Below, piece by piece: positions 1 through 6,365 of a stretch of DNA of 24,474 nt; the first letter of the stretch is position 1, and the number at the start of each line of letters is the position of its first letter. The notes under the pieces were generated by a model. The model did no database searches and was not told where the DNA came from. It saw only the letters and a program-made list of their open reading frames with translations. This stretch comes from Planctomycetota bacterium (GTDB lineage: Bacteria; Planctomycetota; Planctomycetia; Pirellulales; Pirellulaceae): assembly GCA_023430365.1 (NCBI GenBank), contig JAEZAS010000106.1:1-24474 (forward strand), written 5' to 3'. Both the position numbers and the translations under genes were made by a program.

Positions 1-612
1 ACCATGCTCACCGACTTCCAGCTGAAACTACCCAGCAGCACCCATACCATCTTTTGGGTCGCCGACTACGGCGCAGGCCTGGCCACGACGGTGCTTGTCG
101 TGCTGTTGGCTCTTGCTCTCGGAATCCGCTTGCTCGGTGGGGCAGCCGCCTGGTCTCGAACGGTCGGCGCCATGCCGGTGTTTGGCGACCTGTGGCACTG
201 GACGAACGTCGCCGAGATGCTGCGCGGCCTGCGGCTGCTTGTGGAACATCGCATTCCGCTCCCCGAGGCGCTGGAGTTGACGGGAAAGAGCGTGCGCGAT
301 CGTCACGTTGGGGAGGGCTGTGCAACGCTGGCCCGGCTTGTGGGAGAAGGGCGACCGCTGTCGGTGGCCGCCGAAGAGACGACGCTGCCGCGGTCGATCC
401 TGCCGCTTCTCCGCTCGGGCGAGCAGCAGGGAGGGCTCGCCGAAGCTCTCGATCTGGCGACTCGGCTGCTTGAGGCCCGTCTGCGGACGACCAGCCAACT
501 GGTGATTTCGCTCGCGGCGCCCGTACTGTTCATCGTGCTGGCGGTGCTCGTCGGAGGGATGTATGTCGGCCTGATGACTCCGCTGATTACCCTGATTCAA
601 GGTCTTTCGTAG
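1..612 (+). CDS. Type II secretion/type IV pilus GspF-like inner-membrane protein, 5'-truncated by window
   Basis: This is the C-terminal half of a GspF/PilC-type platform protein (T2SSF domain), the polytopic inner-membrane component around which a pseudopilus is assembled. The frame is open to the first base of the window, so the gene starts upstream. The first visible Met sits in a stretch (MLTDFQLKLPSSTH) that matches the mid-protein motif of the next gene (MFEEFGLKLPGLT), so it is unlikely to be the true start. One T2SSF repeat follows (LRGLRLLVEHRIPLPEALEL... LLRSGEQQGGLAEALDLA), then a C-terminal membrane segment ending LIQGLS. The next gene, also GspF-like, starts 8 bases after the stop, so the two are tandem paralogs in one operon. 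The family call is firm; whether the machine is a T2SS or a pilus cannot be told from this fragment. Confidence 0.88.
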   Translation, partial: TMLTDFQLKLPSSTHTIFWVADYGAGLATTVLVVLLALALGIRLLGGAAAWSRTVGAMPVFGDLWHWTNVAEMLRGLRLLVEHRIPLPEALELTGKSVRDRHVGEGCATLARLVGEGRPLSVAAEETTLPRSILPLLRSGEQQGGLAEALDLATRLLEARLRTTSQLVISLAAPVLFIVLAVLVGGMYVGLMTPLITLIQGLS

Positions 613-620
613 GCGCTCGC

Positions 621-1886
621 GTGGACGACTCGCTCGGAGCTTTCAACCTGATCCTGCTCGCCCTGCCCGGCATGGCGATGATCGTCGTTGCGCGTACGCT
701 GTTTCCGCATCGACCGGGTCGTCGGCCCGAGATGCAGCAGCAAATGCGCTCGATCGGCGTGTTGTTGCTGCTGATTGCGCTGTCCGGCGCGGCGTCCGCG
801 ATCGTCGGCTATCTGGCGCTGCTGCTGATTCCGACGATCGTGATCGTGATCTTGATGATTGTCGATCGCTATCGCCGCGGGGAGCATCAGGCGCTGCTGT
901 ACACGCTGGCGGCGGGCATTCGCCGGGGCATTCCGCTACCGGTATCGGCACGAGCGTTTGCCGATGAAAACGGCGGCGACACCTCCACGCGGGCGACCGT
1001 GCTGGCCGAGAACATCGAACGCGGGCTGCCGCTGCGTGAGGCTATACGGCGGGCCCGTCTGAAAATGTCGACCGCCTCGAAGCTGGCCGTGCGGCTGGGC
1101 GAATCCATTGGGGATCTCGGCAACGCCCTGTTTCGGTCGCTTGACGACGTGACCGAGATCGACACCGCCCTGCGCGGCGCCGCTGCTCAGATGTTCTATC
1201 TGCTGGCGCTGGTGGTCATCGGATCGAACATTTTGATCTTCATCATGCTCAAAATCGTGCCGATCTTTCAGCGGATGTTCGAGGAGTTCGGGCTCAAGCT
1301 GCCCGGCCTGACCGTGCTGCTTATCAACCTGTCGAACGCACTGGTCGCCTGGCTCTCCATCGGCATCGTTCCCTTTGTCATCGTTTCGATGGTGGCGCTA
1401 TTCCTGGGAACCCTCTACTTTGTCGGTTGGCTCCCTGCCGACACGCCGGGCATTCGCTGGCTTGCCCGCCGGTACGATCAGTCGCTCGTGCTGCGCGGGT
1501 TGGCCCTGTGTGTTCGCCGCGGTCTGAGCCTGGGGGACGCAATGCAGGTGATGAGCCAGGAGTTTCCGCGTTCCAATACTGCGTGGCGATTGCGACTGGC
1601 CTGGTACGGCATCGGGTGCGGCGTGCCGTGGCGTCTTTCGATGCAGCGGGCGGGGCTGCTCTCCGACGCGGAGTCAGCCGTGCTGGGGGCCGCCGAACGC
1701 TCGGGCAACTTGCCTTGGGCGCTGGAGGAAATGGCCGACAGCTCGCTGCGACGTTATATCCTGCGGCTGCAAATGAGGTATCAGACTGCGTTTCCCCTCG
1801 TTCTGTTGCTGCTGGGGGGCGTTGTGGGCTTTGTGGTGATTGCGTTGTTCATGCCGCTCGTCGCGCTCATCCAAGGGTTGTCCTGA
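621..1886 (+). CDS. GspF-like type II secretion system F family protein (second copy)
   Basis: This 421-residue polytopic membrane protein has two T2SSF repeats. The first is at about residues 85-205 (AAGIRRGIPLPVSARAFAD, then LAVRLGESIGDLGNAL) and the second at about 285-405 (CVRRGLSLGDAMQVMSQEF, then LGAAERSGNLPWALEEMA). Each is followed by hydrophobic helices, and the C-terminus is LIQGLS as in the preceding gene. The length is normal for GspF (about 400), with an additional hydrophobic N-terminal region (residues 8-24 and about 45-80) before the first repeat. The GTG at 621 is the first start after the upstream stop; no clear Shine-Dalgarno is visible, so translation may be coupled. Its TGA overlaps the next ATG by one base (TGATG). 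The expected role is the inner-membrane platform for pseudopilus assembly. Confidence 0.9.
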   Translation: MDDSLGAFNLILLALPGMAMIVVARTLFPHRPGRRPEMQQQMRSIGVLLLLIALSGAASAIVGYLALLLIPTIVIVILMIVDRYRRGEHQALLYTLAAGIRRGIPLPVSARAFADENGGDTSTRATVLAENIERGLPLREAIRRARLKMSTASKLAVRLGESIGDLGNALFRSLDDVTEIDTALRGAAAQMFYLLALVVIGSNILIFIMLKIVPIFQRMFEEFGLKLPGLTVLLINLSNALVAWLSIGIVPFVIVSMVALFLGTLYFVGWLPADTPGIRWLARRYDQSLVLRGLALCVRRGLSLGDAMQVMSQEFPRSNTAWRLRLAWYGIGCGVPWRLSMQRAGLLSDAESAVLGAAERSGNLPWALEEMADSSLRRYILRLQMRYQTAFPLVLLLLGGVVGFVVIALFMPLVALIQGLS

Positions 1887-2335
1887 TGTCGCTTTTGCCG
1901 CAACATCGACCGCCCCGCCGACGGGGAACGACGGTCGTCGAAGTCACGATCGCCCTCGCTCTGCTGGCAGCGGCCGCGAGCGTGATGGTGCAATTGCATC
2001 TGGTGGCTTCGCGACAACAACGCCGCGCCGAGCAACGGGCCGCCGCGACTCAGGCGCTGGCCAACTGGATGGAGCGATGCGCGCAAGTGGCGTTTGCGGA
2101 TGTCGAGGAGGAGCGGCTCACGAAGTTGGCTTCTCTTGAATCGTTGCAGCAGCGTTGGCCGCACGTGGAACCAGTGGCGAGCGTTGCGGCGGACGAAGGG
2201 GCTCCGGCGGGCAAGCGGGTCACGCTCGAACTGCGCTGGCCGGCCGCCGATGGCGTTGCCCACGAAAACGTGCAGCTAACCGCCTGGCGCTACGAGGTGG
2301 AGACGAACGTGTCCGCCGAGGAGGAGGCGCCATGA
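1886..2335 (+). CDS. Prepilin-like minor pseudopilin (GspI-like)
   Basis: This 149-residue protein has a class III prepilin leader. A basic N-terminus (RPPRRRG) is followed by TTVVE and a hydrophobic helix (about residues 15-37). Predicted prepilin-peptidase cleavage is after Gly14, leaving Glu19 at position +5. The remainder is a small globular region with a long helix continuing from the membrane segment (ASRQQRRAEQRAAATQALANWMERC), which resembles GspI-type minor pseudopilins. The start ATG overlaps the upstream stop by one base, and the stop overlaps the next start (ATGA). The same frame stays open upstream, but there it overlaps the GspF gene and lacks pilin character, so this internal ATG is preferred. 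The I-like label rests on position and size, not on a motif unique to GspI. Confidence 0.8.
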   Translation: MSLLPQHRPPRRRGTTVVEVTIALALLAAAASVMVQLHLVASRQQRRAEQRAAATQALANWMERCAQVAFADVEEERLTKLASLESLQQRWPHVEPVASVAADEGAPAGKRVTLELRWPAADGVAHENVQLTAWRYEVETNVSAEEEAP

Positions 2336-2865
2336 AGTCGCGTCGGCGTGCTCACACGCTCCTGGAAACTGTGCTGGTCGTCTCGCTCGTGAGCGTACTG
2401 CTTTCGCTAGCGGCGACGATGCTCGGCGGCGCGTACCGAATGCAGATGCGGGCGACCGATCGCGTGCAACTCGAACAATCGGTCGACCGCCTTGCGAGTC
2501 GGCTGCGGCAGGATGCTCACGCTGCGGCGGCCGTCGAAGCCATGCCAGGCGGAGTGAACGGGTCCGGGGTGATCCTGCAAATGCCCGATGGAACGTCGAT
2601 CACGTACGAACTAGCCGAGGGAGGCGTGAGCCGACTCGTGAAGCGAGAGGACATGGTCGTGCACCGCGATCGGTTTTCGCTGCCCGGATGCGTCGTTCGC
2701 CTGGTTGCGGAGGCTGGTGCGGCGGACGGAGCGGCCGGGCCGAATGTTTTGGTGTCGATTGAGTCGAAAGCGACTCATCCCGAAGCGGCGCCTGCCCGCT
2801 TTGAGCCGATTCACGCGGCCGTTGGTTTGCATCGGGCCCCGGCAGCGGCGGAGGACGAGTCATGA
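2332..2865 (+). CDS. Prepilin-like minor pseudopilin (GspJ-like)
   Basis: This 177-residue protein has an N-terminal prepilin signal: KSRRRA, then HTLLE, then a hydrophobic segment (about residues 13-30). Glu12 is at +5 if cleavage follows Ala7, so the residue at -1 is Ala instead of the usual Gly. The body (residues 40-150) looks like an extended beta-rich domain (GSGVILQMPDGTSITYEL, then VVHRDRFSLPGCVVRLV), typical of GspJ/PilW-like minor pseudopilins. A strong GAGGAGGAGG ribosome-binding site sits just upstream of the ATG, which overlaps the previous gene's stop; its own stop overlaps the next ATG (ATGA). It probably belongs to a GspI-J-K-like tip complex. Confidence 0.78.
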   Translation: MKSRRRAHTLLETVLVVSLVSVLLSLAATMLGGAYRMQMRATDRVQLEQSVDRLASRLRQDAHAAAAVEAMPGGVNGSGVILQMPDGTSITYELAEGGVSRLVKREDMVVHRDRFSLPGCVVRLVAEAGAADGAAGPNVLVSIESKATHPEAAPARFEPIHAAVGLHRAPAAAEDES

Positions 2866-3302
2866 GGCCAACCGTTCGCGCGAATCGCTCTGGTTCGCTT
2901 CGCCGCCGTCGGGCTGCCGCGCTTGTGGTGGCCATGGTCGTGCTGTTGGTGCTCACGCTGCTCGGCGCGGAACTCGTCCGGACGCTGATGCTGGCCCATC
3001 AGCGCTCGCGCGCTGCGGACCGCGAGACGCAGGCCCTTTGGCTGGCGGAATCGGGCGTGGATCGAGCGTTGGCCCAGCTGCAAGCCGATCCGCAGTACGA
3101 CGGCGAAACCTGGCAGCCGACCATCGGCGAGCGGGACGCGGACGAAGCGGACGGCGTTTCATGCAAAGTCATCATCACGATCGAACAGACCGGCTCCAGC
3201 CGACAGCTGCGGGCCCAAGCCTACTATCCCGACCATCCGACCGACCGGGTGCTCGTTGAACGTGTTCATCCACTTCCAACTACCGCGGAAGCCAATCCAT
3301 GA
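2862..3302 (+). CDS. PilX/GspK-like minor pseudopilin
   Basis: This 146-residue protein has a basic N-terminus (RRRRAAA), a hydrophobic helix (about residues 18-40) and the region ETQALWLAESGVDRALAQLQ. The latter is the hallmark of PilX/GspK-type minor pilins (QA..LAESG...A...L). There is no Glu at the +5 position after the basic stretch; GspK is known for lacking this residue and for sitting at the pseudopilus tip. It is shorter than classical GspK (about 300 residues), so it would be a minimal version. GGAGGA precedes the ATG with good spacing, the start overlaps the upstream stop by ATGA, and the stop overlaps the DUF1559 start the same way. Confidence 0.75.
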   Translation: MRPTVRANRSGSLRRRRAAALVVAMVVLLVLTLLGAELVRTLMLAHQRSRAADRETQALWLAESGVDRALAQLQADPQYDGETWQPTIGERDADEADGVSCKVIITIEQTGSSRQLRAQAYYPDHPTDRVLVERVHPLPTTAEANP

Positions 3303-4285
3303 AACGACACACAAACTCTCCAGGCAATCGGGCTGGCTTTACGCTCGTGGAATTGCTGGTGGTCATTGCGATCATCGGGGTGCTGGTGGCGCTCTTGCTC
3401 CCAGCCGTGCAGGCGGCGCGCGAAGCGGCGCGGCGGTCGAGCTGCAGCAACAACCTGTCGCAGCTCATCATCGCCACGCACAACTACGAGATGGCGATGC
3501 GCGTCTATCCGCCAGGAACGATCGACAAGGCGGGCCCGGTCCAGAACGCTCCGCTCGGGTATCACCACAACTGGCTTGAGCAGTTGTTGCCCTACATGGA
3601 AGAGAAAAACGCCTGGCAGGCGATCGACAAGACGGTGAGCGTGTATCACAAGAACAACTCGCCGGTCGTGGGCTACAAGGTGCGCACCTTGAACTGTCCC
3701 AGCAGTTGGGTCTCCGTGAACAACCTCGCCTATGCTGGCGTGCATCACGACGCCGAGGCGCCGATCGACGCCAACAACAACGGCGTCTTCTTTCTGAACA
3801 GCAAGATTCGCTACGACGACGTTACCGACGGCGCGTCGCACACGCTCTTCTTCGGCGAAAAGCTGCCCGACGCCTGGGACATTCACTGGCTCTCCGGCAC
3901 CCGGGCCACGTTGCGAAATACGGGCACGCCGATCAACTCGCTGACTTACAGCTCCGGCCTGCCGAAGCCGGGCTCCGGCGGCTTTTCACCTTCATTCAAC
4001 TTTTCCGACTACGGAGCGATGGGAATCGAAGGATTCGAGGAGGAAACCGAAGCGGGCGAGATGGAGGATACCGGCCTGGCGATTCTCGACATTCCCGCCG
4101 CGCAGCGGCCCGCCAATGGGCCGGGCAGCCCGATGTTTGTGGGGGGCTTCGGCTCGGTGCATCCCGCTGGAGCCCAGTTTGCTATGGGTGATGGTTCCGT
4201 GCGTTTCCTCAGCAGCACCATTGCTGCGACGGCGCTTACCAAACTTGGAAGTCGCGCGGACGGCCAGTTGCCGGAAAACGACTAA
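3299..4285 (+). CDS. DUF1559 domain protein with prepilin-type N-terminus
   Basis: This 328-residue protein has a canonical prepilin signal (AGFTLVELLVVIAIIGVLVA). Cleavage is expected after Gly13, with Glu18 at +5. It is followed by LLPAVQAAREAARRSSCSNNLSQ, the signature of the DUF1559 family that is strongly expanded in planctomycetes. The C-terminus has the typical motif AGAQFAMGDGSVRFLSS. The length is normal for the family. It lies in the same overlapping operon as two GspF-like proteins and three minor pseudopilins, which suggests it acts as a major or additional pseudopilin. Its precise job is unknown. A GGAAG element about 9 bases upstream may serve as the ribosome-binding site. Confidence 0.92.
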   Translation: MKRHTNSPGNRAGFTLVELLVVIAIIGVLVALLLPAVQAAREAARRSSCSNNLSQLIIATHNYEMAMRVYPPGTIDKAGPVQNAPLGYHHNWLEQLLPYMEEKNAWQAIDKTVSVYHKNNSPVVGYKVRTLNCPSSWVSVNNLAYAGVHHDAEAPIDANNNGVFFLNSKIRYDDVTDGASHTLFFGEKLPDAWDIHWLSGTRATLRNTGTPINSLTYSSGLPKPGSGGFSPSFNFSDYGAMGIEGFEEETEAGEMEDTGLAILDIPAAQRPANGPGSPMFVGGFGSVHPAGAQFAMGDGSVRFLSSTIAATALTKLGSRADGQLPEND

Positions 4286-4299
4286 GCGGCGGAGCAGTC

Positions 4300-4743
4300 A
4301 TGTCGGAACCGACACCAGAAATCGTCCAGGCCTCGCTCGCCGAGCCGGCTGGCAAAGAGCCGCAGCTCGGCCAGCACGGTATTTCGCTGGCGTCGCTCTT
4401 CGTCATCACAACGGCGGCGGCTGTGCTCATTGCGGGCTTCGCGCCGGTGGCGCAGCGGATGGTCGAGGGGAAGGTGGGAATCGGAGAGCTGGCGGCGGCT
4501 CTCGGCGGTGGACTTTTCGGAGGAATGCAGCTCGGCCTGATTTTGGGGATGCATCGCTATCGGCGATTGCTGGGGGCGATCATCGGGGCCGCCGTGGGGG
4601 CCGGGGTTGGCCTGCTCGTCGGCCCGCTCACGCTGCTCCCCGCGCGCCTGCTTCAGCCGGTCGGCACGGCGATGTTCATCGGCTCGCTGCTGATGATCGG
4701 AGTGGCCATCGTGATGCGGCCGGGGGCGCGCAGTAGACAGTAA
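4300..4743 (+). CDS. Small hypothetical membrane protein
   Basis: This 147-residue protein is not recognised as a named family. A polar N-terminus (about 27 residues) is followed by four predicted membrane helices at roughly 29-49, 62-84, 90-113 and 121-139; the middle ones are Gly/Ala-rich (GAIIGAAVGAGVGLLVG). It begins 14 bases after the DUF1559 stop with GGAG seven bases before the ATG, so it is probably part of the secretion/pilin operon. The last three codons and the stop (Ser-Arg-Gln-TAA) lie inside the start of a 7-bp tandem repeat at 4732, so the native 3' end may have been altered by that repeat. Confidence 0.7.
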   Translation: MSEPTPEIVQASLAEPAGKEPQLGQHGISLASLFVITTAAAVLIAGFAPVAQRMVEGKVGIGELAAALGGGLFGGMQLGLILGMHRYRRLLGAIIGAAVGAGVGLLVGPLTLLPARLLQPVGTAMFIGSLLMIGVAIVMRPGARSRQ

Positions 4744-4794
4744 ACAGTAGATAGTTTTCAGTTTTCAGTTTTCAGTTTTCAGTTTGCAGTTTGC
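4732..4794. repeat. Heptanucleotide tandem repeat, AGTNNNN units
   Basis: Nine consecutive 7-bp units can be read: agtagac, agtaaac, agtagat, four copies of agttttc, then two of agtttgc. The array starts in the last codons of the preceding gene and supplies its stop codon. It resembles in style the short tandemly repeated heptamers (STRR) known in cyanobacteria. The first units (agtaaac, agtagac) are reverse complements of units in the array at 4897 (gtttact, gtctact). Confidence 0.9.
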
Positions 4795-4802
4795 AGTACC
4801 GC

Positions 4803-4834
4803 GTACTAAGTACTGGGTACTGAGTACTGAGTAC
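4803..4834. repeat. Heptanucleotide tandem repeat, GTACTNN units
   Basis: Four 7-bp units are visible (gtactaa, gtactgg, gtactga, gtactga), followed by a partial gtac. The units are near-palindromic (agtact). The same unit family recurs near the other end of the window at 24336-24353. Confidence 0.9.
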
Positions 4835-4896
4835 GAAAAAGCCGCGAACAGCCTTCGCCGAACCCTGCCGGTAGCGCCCCGCCGCAAGCGAGTCTC

Positions 4897-4934
4897 ACTG
4901 TCTACTGTGAACTGTCTACTGTTTACTGTTTACT
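4897..4934. repeat. Heptanucleotide tandem repeat, ACTGTNN units
   Basis: Five 7-bp units (actgtct, actgtga, actgtct, actgttt, actgttt) are followed by a partial act. It is the inverted counterpart of the first units of the array at 4732, so the two could pair across about 150 bases. Confidence 0.88.
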
Positions 4935-5160
4935 TGTTCGTCCGCCGAAACCCTGCTCGCTTGCCGCGGTTAATTCTCTTGGCGGCTTGCTGCTCGCTGC
5001 GGGAAAGGCCGCAGGCCGGGTAGCCGCCGCTCGATGAGCGATCCTAGTGATAAGTTGTGGGCCGGGTTACACTTAATGGTTCGTCGCACAGCGGCGAAGT
5101 TGCACCTGTCGTCCCTTGCCCGATTTGAGCCAGACTTTGAGCGTAAGTCAGTCCCAGCCC
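4935..5160. other. Gene-free stretch upstream of the sigma factor gene, with a nested inverted repeat
   Basis: No convincing coding frame is visible. A nested inverted repeat lies at 4981-5028. The outer arms are GGCGGCT (4981-4987) and AGCCGCC (5022-5028); the inner arms are CTGCGG (4997-5002) and CCGCAG (5009-5014). It has no T-run, so it does not look like a standard intrinsic terminator. It could be a folded leader or the 3' end of the upstream transcript. No clear -35/-10 promoter was identified for the sigma factor gene. Confidence 0.45.
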
Positions 5161-5802
5161 ATGCGCTACGAGCTGCACGACCCCGACGTGCGGTTGATGC
5201 TGCAGGTGCGCGATGGCAACGCGGCTGCGTTCGAAGAACTGGTGCTTCGCTATCAGGGTCGCTTGTTGACGGTGCTCACGCACCTGGTCGGCAACCGCGA
5301 GCTGGCGGAGGACCTGGTTCAGGAGGTGTTCCTGCGGGCTTTCCGGGCGCGCGAGCGCTATGAGCCTGGGGCGAAGTTCAGCACCTGGTTGTTCACGATT
5401 GCCAACCACGTGGCGAGCAACGCCCAGCGGTCGCGCTCGCGGCGGAAGGAAGTTGCAATGCCCGACCGGGGCGGAACCGACTCGACCCCGATGCAACTCG
5501 ATCAGATCGCCAAGGCGAAAAGCAGCCTGATGCCTGCTCGCCAGATCGATAAAGCGGAAACGGCCGAAATGGTTCGCCTGGCGATCGAATCGCTCGGCGA
5601 GCGGCAGCGAATGGCCCTGCTGCTGTCGAAGTTTGAAGGCATGGGCTACCAGGAAATCGCCGACGCGATGGAGCTGAGCGTCCCGGCGGTGAAGTCGCTG
5701 CTGTCGCGAGCCCGGATCAGCCTTCGCGAGATCCTGGTCCCCTACATGGAACGCGGCTCCAAACCACCCGAATCACTGCCAGCCGTCCCCGACGAAGCCT
5801 AA
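5161..5802 (+). CDS. ECF-type RNA polymerase sigma factor (sigma-70 family)
   Basis: This 213-residue protein has sigma region 2 at about residues 5-82 (DPDVRLMLQVRDGNAAAFEELVLRYQ-type start, then ELAEDLVQEVFLRAFR and FSTWLFTIANHVASN). Region 4 is at about 135-195 (SLGERQRMALLLSKFEGMGY, then EIADAMELSVPAVKSLLSRA), whose helix-turn-helix recognises the -35 element. Regions 1 and 3 are absent, as in ECF sigma factors. The ATG at 5161 is chosen; a TTG at 5116 would add 15 residues (PDLSQTLSVSQSQP) and cannot be excluded, since neither has a clear Shine-Dalgarno. The gene is followed by an anti-sigma-like membrane protein, which suggests control by sequestration at the membrane. Confidence 0.92.
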   Translation: MRYELHDPDVRLMLQVRDGNAAAFEELVLRYQGRLLTVLTHLVGNRELAEDLVQEVFLRAFRARERYEPGAKFSTWLFTIANHVASNAQRSRSRRKEVAMPDRGGTDSTPMQLDQIAKAKSSLMPARQIDKAETAEMVRLAIESLGERQRMALLLSKFEGMGYQEIADAMELSVPAVKSLLSRARISLREILVPYMERGSKPPESLPAVPDEA

Positions 5803-5822
5803 AACCAAACTAGCATCCCTAT

Positions 5823-5857
5823 ATTCCGCATTCCGAATTCCATATTCCGCATTCGCC
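5823..5857. repeat. Heptanucleotide tandem repeat, ATTCCNN units
   Basis: Five 7-bp units (attccgc, attccga, attccat, attccgc, attcgcc) end directly before the ATG of the anti-sigma-like gene. The repeat occupies the place where a ribosome-binding site and any internal promoter of the next gene would be expected. Confidence 0.88.
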
Positions 5858-5858
5858 C

Positions 5859-6365
5859 ATGTCCGAACTCCAGCCACCCTCCGACACCAACACTGCCGAC
5901 GAGCTGTTGGTCGCCTATCTCGACGGCGAGCTTGCCGCCGATGAGCAGGTGCGCGTCGAACGCCGGCTGGCGGACGATCCGGAGTTTCGTGCCCGCCTGG
6001 CGCAGCTTCAGCGGGCCTGGGACCTGCTCGACTCCCTGGAACGCACCGAAGCGGACGAAGACTTTGCTCGCAGCACGGTGGAAATGGTCGCCGTGAAGGC
6101 GGCTGACGACGTGCAGGCTGAGCGGAACAAATCGCGCCTGCGGCAAGCCTGGCTCTACGCCGTCGGCGGCACAGCCATGGCGATGTCGCTCATCGCCGGC
6201 TATTTGCTCGTCGCTCGCTGGGCCGACCGGCCCAACCGCGAGATCGTGCGCGACCTGCCGGTGATCGAGCGGGTCGACGAATATCGCAACGCGGAGAGCG
6301 TGGAGTTCCTCCGCGAATTGCACCAAGAAGGCCTGTTCGCCCAGGAGGTGAACGATGCCTTGTGA
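5859..6365 (+). CDS. Anti-sigma factor-like single-pass membrane protein
   Basis: This 168-residue protein has a cytoplasmic N-terminal helical domain (ADELLVAYLDGELAADEQ, then RRLADDPEFRARLAQLQ, residues 13-60). That pattern is typical of anti-sigma N-terminal domains, but the zinc-binding His-x3-Cys-x2-Cys residues are missing. One membrane helix (about residues 98-120) is followed by a short C-terminal tail. It follows the ECF sigma gene after 56 bases, most of which are a 7-bp tandem repeat, and no Shine-Dalgarno is visible at its ATG. The next gene's ATG lies inside its end. The expected role is binding and holding the sigma factor at the inner membrane; this is inferred from domain pattern and gene order. 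Confidence 0.82.
   Translation: MSELQPPSDTNTADELLVAYLDGELAADEQVRVERRLADDPEFRARLAQLQRAWDLLDSLERTEADEDFARSTVEMVAVKAADDVQAERNKSRLRQAWLYAVGGTAMAMSLIAGYLLVARWADRPNREIVRDLPVIERVDEYRNAESVEFLRELHQEGLFAQEVNDAL

Noticed and set aside
4732..4934. Possible CRISPR array
   Set aside because: Units are 7 bases with no spacers of constant length and no cas genes nearby.
4784..5363. Short open frames (79 and 109 codons) upstream of and overlapping the sigma factor start
   Set aside because: They consist of heptamer repeat DNA or overlap the sigma gene in another frame, without ribosome-binding sites or domains.
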